A stretch of 64,000 bases of DNA from Bacteroidota bacterium. GTDB lineage: Bacteria > Bacteroidota > Ignavibacteria > UBA10030 > SZUA-254. The notes below the pieces were generated by a model, which did no database searches, had not been told where the DNA came from, and saw only the letters and a program-made list of their open reading frames with translations. Within the stretch, counting starts at the first letter, position 1, and each line of letters begins with the position of its first letter. Shown one piece after another: positions 9,901 to 19,133 of this stretch. The stretch lies in NCBI GenBank assembly GCA_020056225.1, contig JAGVIE010000033.1, forward strand, positions 17,522 through 81,521, in the 5' to 3' direction. Position numbers and translations under genes: made by a program.

Positions 9901-12900
9901 ACTCCGATGATATTCCATACACTATTAGTGATACCAAACTGCAAGGTTACATCAGCGGAAGATATTATCCTCTTCGAATGGAAGATGGTCAGATTGATGG
10001 AGTGGTAGGAATATTCTCGGACATCAGTCAGCGAAAGAATGCCGAAAATGAAATTCGTGAGTTCGAGCATATTCTTAGCAACGTGATTGATACGATGGGA
10101 GATATTCTAATCCTCACCGACCTTCGCGGGAAAGTACTGCAAGTGAACAAAGCGTTTTTGCAGATTCTCGGCTATCCGAGAAAAAATGTCACCGGGTGCG
10201 AATTTCCATATCCATGGCAATTAGATGAGGAGATGGGAAGATTCGTTTTGTGGATTTCCACACTCCGTGAGCATAACTGGCTGCACGATTTCGATATGAC
10301 GATGCGCGCACAGGATGGACATTTAATACCCGTAAGTTTGAGTACGACACTTTTGCGGAACCAGCTTGGTGAACCGATAGCAATGCTTAATATCGCCCGT
10401 GATATCACTGAGCGCAAACGACTCATGAAAACGCTCGAGAGCCGGAACAAACAGATCGAAATGATTAACCGCATTGTAACGATTGCAAACCAGACGCTCG
10501 ATTTCCGTGAGGTGTTTGAAGTCCTTGTGAAAGAGATAAATAAAATTGTTCCGAGTCAGGATATTAATGTTGGTTTATTGACTACAGATGGTACGGGATT
10601 GTTGGTTTATGCCAATAAAGGCAGTCGCTCATTATATGAAGGTAAGATTGTCGATCTTGCGCAAACAATTTCGAAACATTCTATCAAATCGGGGAAACCT
10701 GTCATCGTTTCCGATTATCTTACTGAAAGTAATTACGCAGAACTGCTCACGAATAAGGAAGGGATACGATCACAAATATCTCTGCCCATAACATTGAAAG
10801 GGAAAATATTCGGAACGCTGAATATCGGTTGTAAAGAACCGCATATGTTTTCGGACGAGCATACTGCAATTCTACTACCTATTGCACAGCAAATCGGAGC
10901 TGTAATAGATAGAGTCCGGTTGTTCAATCAAGTCTCCGAAGATTCGGTTTACATACATAATTTGTTAGATTCAATCGACAGTGTTGTTTATACAATGGAC
11001 AGGGATAATCGAATTCGTGAGGTGAACAAAGCATGGTATGTCTTCATGCAAGAATTTGGTGTAAAGAACTATGAAGATTATCACGGTAGATATCTTTATG
11101 ATGTTTTACCCAGTGAACCACTCAAAGTAACATTTCAAAAAGTTATCGATCCTCTACTCGGTGGCTCGATCCGTATCTTCTCTCAGCAGTTTGTTCATGA
11201 AACAGGAGCAAAGAAAAAAATATACCAATTGACGATCAATCCGATGGTGATTGACCGGAAGATTACGGGGCTTGTATTTACGCATACCGACATCACTGCA
11301 CTGAAAAGGACCGAGGCAGATCTTAAAAAGAGCAACGAGCAATTACTTGCACTCAATGAAATTTCCGCGCTTATCAGTTCCTCGCGCGACATAAGCAAAA
11401 TGCTGCAATCGGCTGTGTCACTACTAAAAAAGATAATCGAACCTACTGCGGTTATTGTTTATCTGCAGGAGATAGGCAGTACAGATCTCGTACTTGCTTA
11501 TCAGCTCGGTTTTGATCCTGTGGAGTTTTCTTCTATCCTCAGACTGAAGCAAACAGGCTCGATGACCGGTGAAGTTGTAGAACTAAAGAGATCTATGTTT
11601 ATCCAGGAGAAGGCTTATCTGGATGAACGGATCATGCAGGAAAATAGGGCTGTTCTTCGACATGCGAAGATTGAGGCAATGGCGGTCATTCCGCTCGTTT
11701 CAAATGACAAAGTATTCGGTGCATTAGATATATTTTACAATTATGCTCATGAATTTACCGATCAGGAACAACAATTACTTGCTTTGGTTGGGAACCAGCT
11801 CGGCGCCGCAATTGAGAATGCCCAGCTTTATAACGAATTGAGTTCACAAATTGAACGACTGACCGTATTATATAGCCTGAGCGAGCAATTGACTTCAACA
11901 TTGAATATCGATCAGATATTTGAGGCGGTTTACGAGCATGTAAAACGTGTACTGCCGTTCCAGAGTTTTATTATCGATTTGTATAACGAAAAACTGAAGA
12001 CCAAAACTCCTGTATTTCATGTCGAAGCATTCAAAGGTGAGGAAGTATTTGTATCGAAAATGTCTCAACCTATTTTAATAAGTCCTGGAAGTCCGCAAGA
12101 AAATGTTATTCTAACAAAACATACATTTCAGGCTAATGATAGGAAATCAATTTTTATCCCGATGCTATCAAAAGAGTCGTTGATAGGTATCATGTCGGTT
12201 GAAGCCAGTGAACAGGAGGTTTATACAGATACACAATTGAAGTTACTGGAGAGTGTCGCGAATCTTAGTGCAATTGCGCTTGAGAAAGGGAATTTGTATG
12301 AAGAGACGCTGCAAAAGTCGATTGAGATTCAGCGTCGCAATAAAGAGCTTGACGATTTCACATATGTTGTATCGCACGACCTGAAAGAACCTCTTATTAG
12401 TGTTGAGGGATTTAGTCGTATATTGCAGATGGATTATAAGGAAATCATTCAAGCTGAAGGCAGGGAGTATCTTGATTCGATTGTCGGCGCAACCACACGC
12501 ATGAAGGGACTGATAGACGACTTGTTATTGCTCTCCCGTATCAGCAGACCATCGGAGTCGTTTAAAAATGTTTCAGTTAAAGATATCATACAAGAGATTC
12601 AGACAGACATGGAGTTCACCATTCGCCAGAAAGGTGTAAATTTCAAAGTCCCGGAAGATTTGCCTATATTATTCGGCAACGAAACACAAATTAAAATAGT
12701 TTTCCGCAATCTCATCGGAAATGCCGTGAAATTTAACAATAAACCCGACCCCTTGGTTGAAGTCACATTTCAGAATGCCGAAAATAATTATTATCTTTTC
12801 ACAATTAAAGATAACGGCATCGGCATCGATAAAGATTTTCATGATAAGATATTTGTGATATTCCAGAGATTACATCGGCGGGAAGAGTATGAAGGTACCG

Positions 12901-13028
12901 GCGCCGGACTGGCAATAGTCAAGAAGATTATCGAGTTGCATAAAGGAAAGATATGGGTTGAATCCGAGCTTGGTAAAGGCTCGAGTTTCTGCTTTACGCT
13001 TCCTAAACCTTATTCACAGGATTCATAA
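6981..13028 (+). CDS. Giant multi-PAS/GAF sensor histidine kinase with a KaiC-like N-terminal domain
   Basis: A 2015-residue protein without a signal peptide or transmembrane segment, so a cytosolic sensor. Approximate order: a KaiC/RecA-like domain (1-195); three PAS domains (~230-350, 357-470, 480-600); GAF (~610-780); three PAS (~785-895, 900-1020, 1030-1145); GAF (~1160-1315); PAS (~1325-1440); two GAF (~1450-1615, 1625-1775); and a HisKA domain with the phosphorylatable His1799 in SHDLKEP. A HATPase domain with N box (GNAVKFNN), DNGIGI and GTGAGLAIVKK ends the protein. In the first domain the Walker A position reads GDSLLLFVPRLHHSTA, lacking GKT, while a Walker B-like VIIDD remains, so ATP hydrolysis there is doubtful. 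A response regulator starts 8 bases later and is the likely partner. The signals sensed are unknown. Confidence 0.88.
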   Translation: MPLHHYSTGLPKLDHFIGELQPGDSLLLFVPRLHHSTAVIEQAINHAIISKTPIVYLSVDDSHLESLSNAQKLKYRKFTEKDGNPISLLRSVKRYASANVKNSYVIIDDLTKWIGILGNQARVAELFSFLVASVQKGKCFLIASALRSVFGKSTLIMLKDEATICLDLIIHQNQTYCIPLTSKGKFILQGILPFRFELDQLAKPLSKVSESSVSSLPELSEKESKQIESLLASFDDKYEKMFQGAGEAMMIFDIAGDYRELNNAAAVLLGYSADELKMISPVTIISPNQRFKFFRFISELKRRKRGSIVLDIKTKDRKSIAIEFRASNIGGGFYFGTMKDVSETKRSEKIQRQKEAEYKLLLETIPQNIAVIHENNILFVNPAFIRSFGYEAGYDLSKIKPKQLFTQESYRRYQKFIKEKSTGAELTIIELRCVRKDGTEFETQVTISAIPYRGKTCLQVTIMDITATKIMIDRLTSSEKQFKMLIDNAVSPVSLIRDGVFVYVNRALSEMFGYESNEKILNKEITATVAEEDRERISESLKKHVSKGSKQTVINYDGIRSDGKDLFCELVILTADGNKSGELLGFFRDKTEDRRLTGELQQRYDEMKLLEIVMPVFSGTFDVHKLLSTVLNKLTDTLSWGIGGIYLADEKTKELQLKNQKNYPDVLNKKLSSLSHEEGIGGFISKTLSPQHFRIEKFPSYLPFRSLFKEAGITQVGFIPLVSHEKLVGIILLATKHSDAKVKYSHELFAIIGENLGNAVTNAKAFRQIAESENNKRALIETSPVILYQSTPAGAFISVNSSIEKIVGYSSKDFLKNGSLWLKLIHPDDKKIFLERIANLQQHSLQTTDEYRCLPKGKASYRWVRDSLTSLKDQEGTVQSVLGTIIDITDEKLLLDSLQSENVFKTNLLSSINEGIVVFDRNMRCLKWNSTMETITGMSVENAVGKTASEVLPFYAEHNMDNLLRHALDGKMVNSDDIPYTISDTKLQGYISGRYYPLRMEDGQIDGVVGIFSDISQRKNAENEIREFEHILSNVIDTMGDILILTDLRGKVLQVNKAFLQILGYPRKNVTGCEFPYPWQLDEEMGRFVLWISTLREHNWLHDFDMTMRAQDGHLIPVSLSTTLLRNQLGEPIAMLNIARDITERKRLMKTLESRNKQIEMINRIVTIANQTLDFREVFEVLVKEINKIVPSQDINVGLLTTDGTGLLVYANKGSRSLYEGKIVDLAQTISKHSIKSGKPVIVSDYLTESNYAELLTNKEGIRSQISLPITLKGKIFGTLNIGCKEPHMFSDEHTAILLPIAQQIGAVIDRVRLFNQVSEDSVYIHNLLDSIDSVVYTMDRDNRIREVNKAWYVFMQEFGVKNYEDYHGRYLYDVLPSEPLKVTFQKVIDPLLGGSIRIFSQQFVHETGAKKKIYQLTINPMVIDRKITGLVFTHTDITALKRTEADLKKSNEQLLALNEISALISSSRDISKMLQSAVSLLKKIIEPTAVIVYLQEIGSTDLVLAYQLGFDPVEFSSILRLKQTGSMTGEVVELKRSMFIQEKAYLDERIMQENRAVLRHAKIEAMAVIPLVSNDKVFGALDIFYNYAHEFTDQEQQLLALVGNQLGAAIENAQLYNELSSQIERLTVLYSLSEQLTSTLNIDQIFEAVYEHVKRVLPFQSFIIDLYNEKLKTKTPVFHVEAFKGEEVFVSKMSQPILISPGSPQENVILTKHTFQANDRKSIFIPMLSKESLIGIMSVEASEQEVYTDTQLKLLESVANLSAIALEKGNLYEETLQKSIEIQRRNKELDDFTYVVSHDLKEPLISVEGFSRILQMDYKEIIQAEGREYLDSIVGATTRMKGLIDDLLLLSRISRPSESFKNVSVKDIIQEIQTDMEFTIRQKGVNFKVPEDLPILFGNETQIKIVFRNLIGNAVKFNNKPDPLVEVTFQNAENNYYLFTIKDNGIGIDKDFHDKIFVIFQRLHRREEYEGTGAGLAIVKKIIELHKGKIWVESELGKGSSFCFTLPKPYSQDS

Positions 13029-13036
13029 GGAGAAAT

Positions 13037-13714
13037 ATGGACGACAATAAAGTTCGCATTCTGCTCGTTGAAGATAATAAAGATTTTGCTAAACTTGTTC
13101 AAGTGTACCTACAGCGATATGAGAAATATAAATTTGAAATCGTGTGGAAGGAAAACTATACCGATACGATAAATGAGTTGGAATCAAACCGTAACTTCGA
13201 CGTAATCCTAATGGATTATTTCCTTCCGGGGAAAAATGGTTTGGAGATCACAAAGGAATTAAAGGCGAAAAAAATTAACAATCCGATCATATTTCTAACC
13301 GTCAACAAAGATTTTGAACTTGCGCTTGATGTAATGAAATTGGGAGTCGATGATTATCTTGTGAAAGAAGAAATCTCTTCGCCTGTTCTGCCGAGAACCG
13401 TGTTGAGCGTGATCGAGAAGCATCGTCTTCTTGATCAATTAATGCAGGTAGAAATTACACAGCAGAGGCTTCAAGCCATCCGTGAAACCTTGATGGGGGT
13501 GGTTGGTGAACTCGAAAAACCATTGAATGAAATGAAAGCCCTTACCCAGAATTTCAAAGTACAATTTCCTGCAGATAATCAAAAGAATTATGTCAAGATC
13601 GTCTGTGAAAATATTGATCGAATAATCGATAAGCTCACTAAACTTAAAACCCTCAAAGTTTACCGATCCGTAAAGTATATTAAAGATATTAAGATGATCG
13701 ACCTATCGGACTAA
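13037..13714 (+). CDS. Response regulator with a receiver domain and a helical DHp-like tail
   Basis: A 225-residue protein. A receiver domain occupies residues 1-~125, with acidic pocket ED, phospho-acceptor Asp60 in ILMDYFLPG, a switch Thr in FLTVN and the conserved Lys three residues after that Thr. The rest is helical with no DNA-binding domain. Its segment around residues 150-175 (ETLMGVVGELEKPLNEM) resembles the dimerisation helix of histidine kinases, with Glu where the His would be. It follows the giant kinase by 8 bases with a clear AAGGAG ribosome site, so the two are co-expressed. Output is probably by protein-protein interaction; the DHp resemblance is my inference. Confidence 0.85.
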   Translation: MDDNKVRILLVEDNKDFAKLVQVYLQRYEKYKFEIVWKENYTDTINELESNRNFDVILMDYFLPGKNGLEITKELKAKKINNPIIFLTVNKDFELALDVMKLGVDDYLVKEEISSPVLPRTVLSVIEKHRLLDQLMQVEITQQRLQAIRETLMGVVGELEKPLNEMKALTQNFKVQFPADNQKNYVKIVCENIDRIIDKLTKLKTLKVYRSVKYIKDIKMIDLSD

Positions 13715-13858
13715 TTTTGTTAATTACGATACTGTTATGTCGTTAATCGCAATGAAGTTCCTTCCCGCCCGCAATTTCAAAGAATGATTAAAACGTTGTA
13801 GATATCCGTTTTCTTTTGTATATTTTCCAACACTTAATCTTTATTCCCAAGAGAAATT

Positions 13859-15154
13859 ATGGCACTGATATACATCGATGATTTGAAAAATCACATTGCA
13901 GAAGAGATAAAAATAAGCGGATGGTTATATAATAAACGTTCGAGCGGTAAAGTACGATTCCTCGTTATCCGCGATGGAACGGGAATACTTCAATGTGTTA
14001 TGGTGAAAGGGATCATTCAGGATGATGTCTTCAATCTCTTTGATACTATTACACAGGAAACGTCTTTGCATGTTTTCGGAAAAATCAAAAAAGACGATCG
14101 CGCACCGGGTGGTTTCGAGATGGAGTTGACGAATATTCAAATCATCGCTATCGCGAAAGAATATCCGATAACACCTAAGGAACATGGCGTCGAATTTCTC
14201 ATGGATCTTCGCCATCTCTGGCTCCGTTCATCGCGTCAACATGCTATCCTTCGGATACGGCATCAAATCATAAAAGCGATCAGGGAATTTTTTGATAACC
14301 GTGGTTTTATTTTGATGGATGCGCCGATAATCACACCGGCGGCTTGCGAAGGAACAAGCACGCTTTTCGAAACCGATTATTTCGACCTGGGAAAAGCATA
14401 TCTCACGCAATCAGGTCAGCTATACGGTGAAGCTGGCGCGATGGCGCATGGTAAAATCTATGTCTTCGGTCCGACGTTTCGTGCCGAGAAATCGAAGACA
14501 CGCCGCCATCTAACCGAATTCTGGATGGTTGAACCGGAGGTTGCCTTTGCCGATCTTAACGATAACATGGAATTAGCGGAAGAATTTCTTGAACATATTG
14601 TAACTTCCGTTCTGAAGTATCGCTCGGCTGAATTAAAAACACTTGAACGCAACATATCCATTCTGGAGAAAGTTAAAAAACCGTTTCCCAGAGTTTCGTA
14701 CTCCGAAGCGGTTGAGATTTTGAAGAAGGAAGGAATCGACTTTGAGTGGGGAAACGATTTTGGCGGCACCGATGAAACCATCATCTCCGAAGGATTCGAC
14801 AGACCTGTGATAGTCCATCGTTATCCAGCCAAAGTCAAAGCGTTTTATATGAAACGCGATCCGCAAAATCCCGATCTTGCCCTCGCGATGGATGTGCTTG
14901 CGCCAGAAGGATACGGCGAGATAATCGGCGGCAGCCAGCGCGAAGACGATTTTGATCTGCTTGTCCAGAGAATCAAAGAACATAATTTGCCTCAATCGGC
15001 ATTTGATTGGTATTTAGATTTAAGAAGATATGGTTCAGTGCCGCACGCAGGCTTCGGACTCGGTGTTGAAAGAACGGTTGGTTGGATTTGCGGTCTCGAA
15101 CATGTACGCGAGACGATTCCATTCCCGCGGATGATTTACCGTCTGACACCTTAA
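13859..15154 (+). CDS. asnS: Asparaginyl-tRNA synthetase
   Basis: A 431-residue class IIb synthetase. An N-terminal OB-fold anticodon-binding domain (residues 1-~105) is followed by the catalytic domain with [12 protein letters not shown], motif 2 ([20 protein letters not shown]) and motif 3 ([15 protein letters not shown]). The ACEG and HLTEFWM motifs and the length fit AsnRS rather than AspRS, which is longer in bacteria with an insertion domain. It charges tRNA-Asn with asparagine. It starts after a 144-base gap and is followed at 10 bases by an ABC exporter gene on the same strand. Confidence 0.92.
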   Translation: MALIYIDDLKNHIAEEIKISGWLYNKRSSGKVRFLVIRDGTGILQCVMVKGIIQDDVFNLFDTITQETSLHVFGKIKKDDRAPGGFEMELTNIQIIAIAKEYPITPKEHGVEFLMDLRHLWLRSSRQHAILRIRHQIIKAIREFFDNRGFILMDAPIITPAACEGTSTLFETDYFDLGKAYLTQSGQLYGEAGAMAHGKIYVFGPTFRAEKSKTRRHLTEFWMVEPEVAFADLNDNMELAEEFLEHIVTSVLKYRSAELKTLERNISILEKVKKPFPRVSYSEAVEILKKEGIDFEWGNDFGGTDETIISEGFDRPVIVHRYPAKVKAFYMKRDPQNPDLALAMDVLAPEGYGEIIGGSQREDDFDLLVQRIKEHNLPQSAFDWYLDLRRYGSVPHAGFGLGVERTVGWICGLEHVRETIPFPRMIYRLTP

Positions 15155-15163
15155 TATTATTTT

Positions 15164-16339
15164 ATGCTTAAAGCTGATAATCTTAGAAAAGAATTCGCAA
15201 CCGTCGTAGCAGTTGATGGTATTTCGTTGGAAGCGCGACGAGGTGAGATACTCGGACTAATAGGTCCGAACGGCGCCGGCAAAACTACGACCATCAGGAT
15301 GATTTTAAATATCATTCAACCTGATTCTGGCACAATCACATTCGACGGGAAGCCATTTAATGAGGGCATCCGTAATCTGCTTGGATATCTACCGGAGGAG
15401 AGGGGATTATACCGGAAGAACAAATTACTTAATGCTATTCTTTACTTTGCGAGTTTGAAGGGAATAGATACTGCGGAAGCAAAACGCCGCGCATATAAGT
15501 GGCTTGAAAGATTTGATTTGCTGAATAATTATCAGAGCAAAGTCGAAGAACTTTCGAAAGGGAATCAACAAAAAGTACAATTTATCATTTCGATTCTTCA
15601 CGATCCGCAGTTGGTAATTCTTGACGAACCTTTCTCCGGGCTTGATCCAGTAAATCAAATAGTTCTAAAAGATATTCTGTTGGAATTGAAGCAACAAGGG
15701 AAAGCGGTTATTTTTTCTACCCACCAGATGGATCAGGCTGAGAAGCTCTCGGATGGAATTTGTTTAATCAACAAGGGCAAAATGGTATTGGAGGGATCGG
15801 TCAAGGGAGTCAAACAACGGTTCGGAAAAAATTCTGTTCATCTTGAATACGATGGCAACGGTTCATTCCTGAAAGCTCTTCCATTCGTTCGCCAATCTAC
15901 AGTTTATGAAAATTATGCCGAGCTGGTTTTAACCGATAGTATCCGCTCGCATGAAATACTTGAAGCATTATCTTCTAAACTGGAAATAAGAAAATTCGAA
16001 TACGTAGAACCGTCGTTGAATTCAATATTTATTGAAGTAGTCGGCATCCCAGATACAAATAGCCAGCCGGAACCTGTTCAGAAACAGGCAAAGCTGAAGC
16101 CGGGGAATGTTTTCAGTGATAAGCGTATCAAGAGAGAAATGGCATCGTTAATTATCTTCGCTTCGGTAACGGTTGCTGTACTCATTGCGAAATTGTTTGT
16201 GCAAACTCTTTCGTGGGGCGTAGCGGGTATATTTGCTTTTGGAACCATTGCCACTTACTTCAAGTTTCTGAAAGCTAAGAAAGATGTTTCTTCTGAGATT
16301 CAGCGGAAGATGAAGGAGGGCAATTCCGATGAAAAATAA
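15164..16339 (+). CDS. ABC-2 exporter ATP-binding protein with a C-terminal membrane extension
   Basis: A 391-residue protein. The ATPase domain (1-~225) has Walker A GPNGAGKT (34-41), the signature LSKGNQQK and Walker B VILDEPFSGLD. The next ~75 residues match the C-terminal accessory domain of NatA-type ATPases. Unusually, it continues with two hydrophobic segments (about residues 325-370) and a basic tail, so the ATPase seems to carry its own membrane anchor. It overlaps the permease gene by 11 bases. It probably powers export of an unknown small substrate or sodium; NatA-like is family inference only. Confidence 0.87.
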   Translation: MLKADNLRKEFATVVAVDGISLEARRGEILGLIGPNGAGKTTTIRMILNIIQPDSGTITFDGKPFNEGIRNLLGYLPEERGLYRKNKLLNAILYFASLKGIDTAEAKRRAYKWLERFDLLNNYQSKVEELSKGNQQKVQFIISILHDPQLVILDEPFSGLDPVNQIVLKDILLELKQQGKAVIFSTHQMDQAEKLSDGICLINKGKMVLEGSVKGVKQRFGKNSVHLEYDGNGSFLKALPFVRQSTVYENYAELVLTDSIRSHEILEALSSKLEIRKFEYVEPSLNSIFIEVVGIPDTNSQPEPVQKQAKLKPGNVFSDKRIKREMASLIIFASVTVAVLIAKLFVQTLSWGVAGIFAFGTIATYFKFLKAKKDVSSEIQRKMKEGNSDEK

Positions 16340-17582
16340 AATGTTCCAAGTCGCACGCTGGGAATACGTCGAGAAAATAAAATCTAAAGCGTTCTTAATT
16401 TCTCTTATCATTATGCCGATTATCATGATCGGAATGGGAATTGTTCCTTCATTACTGATGAGCAGACCCGATTCAGAGAGCATTAGTATCGGTATCATTG
16501 ACCGGTCAGGAGAGATACAAGAGCAACTGGATAAAGAGCTGTTAGAAAAATATAAACTTACGAATGGTCAGCCTAATTACATTCTTCGTTCTATCCCGTT
16601 TGAATCTGCAGATGATATAGCATCGGCGAAAATAAATGCAGATGCTTTAGTCATATCTGAAGAAATCGAAGGGTATATAATTATTAATAAATCCTATATG
16701 TCTGATACTACTGTTGAGTATCGTTCGCTAAATGCTGGAAATATAAAAATAACATCTCGCATCGAACGAATAATCAGAGACATAGTTGTATCCAAAAAAC
16801 TTCAGGCAAAGGGGCTTGATCCTGTTTTAGTTAAAGAATTGACTGTTCCAATCGACATGAAGACCATCAAAATATCCAAGTCCGGGAAGGAAGAGGAAGC
16901 CGGCTTCGAGAAAGTCTTTTTCACTTCTTATATATTCATGATGATGATGTTTTTTCTCATCATGACATCAGGACAGTTGCTTGTTAGAAGTATGCTGGAA
17001 GAAAAATCCAACAGAGTTGTAGAAGTATTGATGTCGTCCAGTTCCGCAAACGATTTGATGGGTGGAAAGATTATCGGCTTGAGCGGGCTTGGCTTAACCC
17101 AGATTGCGTTCTGGGCGGTCATCGGGATAGCAGTTAGTTTGAAATTTTCTGTTACCATGATTCCCGGTCTAAGCGCGTTGCTTCTCTTCGTATATTTTAT
17201 TCTCGGATATGTGTTATACGCGGCAATCTTTGTGGCGGCAGGAGCGCCGGTATCCACTGAGCAAGAGGCACAGCAGATTTCAAGTTACTTAGTATTAATT
17301 CTTATTATCCCGATAGTGTTTGCAATCACGGTCGTACAAAATCCAAACTCTACGCTCGTTCAGGCGCTAACGTACATACCTTTACTGACACCTTCGATGA
17401 TGGCGATGCGGATTCCGATACAGATGCCGTCGATGCTGGAGATAATAGTAACAATTATTCTTCTGGCGTTATCATCAATCGGTGCGATCTGGATCGCGGG
17501 TAAAATCTTTAGAACGACTATCCTCTCTTACGGAAAGAGACCGGGCATTAAAGAATTATGGAATCTTCTCAAGGCAAAATAA
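16329..17582 (+). CDS. ABC-2 family permease (NatB-like)
   Basis: A 417-residue integral membrane protein. One N-terminal transmembrane helix (~20-42) is followed by a large ~140-residue extracytoplasmic domain and five or six C-terminal helices (~195-400), the standard ABC-2 type/NatB layout. Its start overlaps the ATPase gene by 11 bases, and a strong AAGGAGG ribosome site lies inside the ATPase coding sequence. The pair forms an exporter; substrate unknown. Confidence 0.87.
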   Translation: MKNKMFQVARWEYVEKIKSKAFLISLIIMPIIMIGMGIVPSLLMSRPDSESISIGIIDRSGEIQEQLDKELLEKYKLTNGQPNYILRSIPFESADDIASAKINADALVISEEIEGYIIINKSYMSDTTVEYRSLNAGNIKITSRIERIIRDIVVSKKLQAKGLDPVLVKELTVPIDMKTIKISKSGKEEEAGFEKVFFTSYIFMMMMFFLIMTSGQLLVRSMLEEKSNRVVEVLMSSSSANDLMGGKIIGLSGLGLTQIAFWAVIGIAVSLKFSVTMIPGLSALLLFVYFILGYVLYAAIFVAAGAPVSTEQEAQQISSYLVLILIIPIVFAITVVQNPNSTLVQALTYIPLLTPSMMAMRIPIQMPSMLEIIVTIILLALSSIGAIWIAGKIFRTTILSYGKRPGIKELWNLLKAK

Positions 17583-17595
17583 TAAGGAGCATAAG

Positions 17596-18084
17596 ATGAA
17601 ATCTTTCGTGATCATTTTTCTTATCGTCAGCATATTATCGTCTGCCACAGCGCAGATCGCTGAACCAAAACAAGAAATGGAGACAATAGATAAATCGGTT
17701 TTCGGACTTGGATTTTCCGCTGGTGCGGCGAGCGGCTTCGGTTTAAGTTTTCGGCAGCATTTACCCGGAGATTTTTCCTATCAAATCGTTGCCGGTGTGA
17801 TAAAAGCAGACAACAAAACATTATATAACGTCGGAGGGGAATTGCAATATGACTTTGTACGTGGGGGTACTGCAAGATTTTTTGGCAGCAGTGCCCTGGG
17901 ATATTTTTATAAAGGTTCGTCAAGTAATGAATTGAAAGGTCCATTTCGCATCGGTTTTGGAATAGGTGGAGAATTACAAAAGCTCGATCCGTTTTATATA
18001 GCCGGTGAGTTATTATTCACCTATTTTACCGATGGAACAATTTTGCCGCTTCCGCAAATCAGCGCGCATTATTATTTCAATTGA
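17596..18084 (+). CDS. Small secreted/outer-membrane protein, function unknown
   Basis: A 162-residue protein starting at the ATG at 17596, which has an AAGGAG ribosome site 6-7 bases upstream and directly gives a signal peptide (MKSFVIIFLIVSILSSATA). The longer frame from 17482 would overlap the permease gene and bury the signal peptide, so I reject it. The mature part alternates Gly/aromatic and hydrophobic residues, suggesting a small beta-barrel. It lies 13 bases after the permease gene and may be co-transcribed with the exporter. Confidence 0.72.
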   Translation: MKSFVIIFLIVSILSSATAQIAEPKQEMETIDKSVFGLGFSAGAASGFGLSFRQHLPGDFSYQIVAGVIKADNKTLYNVGGELQYDFVRGGTARFFGSSALGYFYKGSSSNELKGPFRIGFGIGGELQKLDPFYIAGELLFTYFTDGTILPLPQISAHYYFN

Positions 18085-18141
18085 AAATTAGCAGAAATAT
18101 TGTTATCTTCTTAAGAAATTTTTATCGTTTAATCACACTGA

Positions 18142-18654
18142 ATGAATTTTGAAGTAATTTTTTTCCTTATAGTTGCCGCATCGGCGATTGCATCGGCGAT
18201 CCTGATGATCACACAACAGAATCCGATCAAGGGCGTGTTGTTCCTGATAGTGAATTTCTTTTGTTTGGCTCTGATCTATCTTATCCTTCACGCTCAATTC
18301 ATCGCTATCATACAAATACTCGTATATGCCGGCGCGATTATGGTGTTGTTTCTATTTGTCATCATGTTATTGAATCTTGGAGATGAGACAAAACTTGAGG
18401 ATAAACTGAGCTACAAGAAAACGATTGCCTATCTTTTATCGGGCGTAGTTCTTTTGGAAATTCTCATCGGGTTGGGTCTGCCGTTTGGTGTTAATACAAT
18501 GCCGACCAATCCCAAAGCTTTAGAGATCGGCACAGTAGAATTCATAGGAAAATCTTTATACACGGAATACCTTTTACCTTTTGAAATTACATCGATATTA
18601 CTTTTAGCGGCGATAGTTGGCGTTATTGTTTTAGCAAAAAAGAAATTCCAATGA
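18142..18654 (+). CDS. nuoJ: NADH-quinone oxidoreductase subunit J
   Basis: A 170-residue membrane protein with five hydrophobic helices and the NuoJ core ([14 protein letters not shown] and [18 protein letters not shown]). It is part of the proton-translocating membrane arm of complex I. It overlaps nuoK by four bases (ATGA). The operon visible here runs nuoJ-K-L-M, an antiporter-like gene and then, after the island, nuoN. The genes nuoA-I are not in the window, so complex I is encoded in at least two loci. Confidence 0.93.
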   Translation: MNFEVIFFLIVAASAIASAILMITQQNPIKGVLFLIVNFFCLALIYLILHAQFIAIIQILVYAGAIMVLFLFVIMLLNLGDETKLEDKLSYKKTIAYLLSGVVLLEILIGLGLPFGVNTMPTNPKALEIGTVEFIGKSLYTEYLLPFEITSILLLAAIVGVIVLAKKKFQ

Positions 18655-18971
18655 ATTTCAATCTCATCGAAATACCGTTGAATTATTATTTGTCTCTGAG
18701 CGCGATAATGTTCACGATCGGCGTGGTGGGCGTTCTAACCCGCCGCAATGCCATCATAGTTTTCATGTGCATAGAGCTTATGCTGAATTCGGTGAATCTG
18801 ACTTTAGTCGCTTTTTCGGCTTTCCACGGAAACCCGACAGGACAAATACTGGTATTTTTCGTAATGGCAGTCGCTGCGGCAGAAGCGGCGGTTGGTTTGG
18901 CAATAATTATCGCATTGTTCCGTAATAAAATGACTGTGAACATCGATGAAATCAATATTATGAAATGGTGA
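18651..18971 (+). CDS. nuoK: NADH-quinone oxidoreductase subunit K
   Basis: A 106-residue protein with three transmembrane helices and the conserved membrane glutamates in [15 protein letters not shown] and [13 protein letters not shown]. These residues couple quinone reduction to proton transfer in the family. It starts at the ATGA overlap with nuoJ. Unlike the tight nuoJ-K spacing, 151 bases separate it from nuoL, filled by a repeat-flanked remnant. Confidence 0.94.
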   Translation: MNFNLIEIPLNYYLSLSAIMFTIGVVGVLTRRNAIIVFMCIELMLNSVNLTLVAFSAFHGNPTGQILVFFVMAVAAAEAAVGLAIIIALFRNKMTVNIDEINIMKW

Positions 18972-18977
18972 AATGGG

Positions 18978-19133
18978 ATTGAATCATTGATGATTGGTTC
19001 ATTGAAGAATTGAATTATGACACAAGCAGAACAATTAAAGGATAGAACAAAGCAATTGCAAAACGCAACAGAAATAATCGGAGTAAAACAACGAATCAAT
19101 GAAAAAATGATAAAATGAACAAATGATTCAATT
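18978..19133 (+). repeat. Repeat-flanked remnant element between nuoK and nuoL
   Basis: The left arm (18978-19008) begins ATTGAATCATTG and contains GGTTCATTG. The reverse complement of the right arm (about 19098-19133) begins AATTGAATCATTTGTTCATT. The arms are thus inverted, built of short degenerate ATTGAAT/TTCATT units, and enclose a 33-codon open frame. The right arm runs into the first codons of nuoL. The layout matches that of the intact four-helix-bundle element at 27177-27634, although the arm sequence differs. Confidence 0.5.
19017..19118 (+). pseudogene. Decayed four-helix-bundle (S23-like) gene fragment
   Basis: A 33-codon frame whose start (MTQAEQLKDRTKQ) resembles the first residues of one subgroup of four-helix-bundle proteins (ELKxRTKQFAL type), after which similarity is lost. 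It sits inside inverted repeat arms between nuoK and nuoL. I read it as the leftover of an inserted element; the similarity is short and from memory, so the call is tentative. Confidence 0.4.

Noticed and set aside
17482..17595. Upstream extension of the 17596-18084 gene
   Set aside because: It overlaps the permease gene and would hide the signal peptide; the ATG at 17596 has a good ribosome site.
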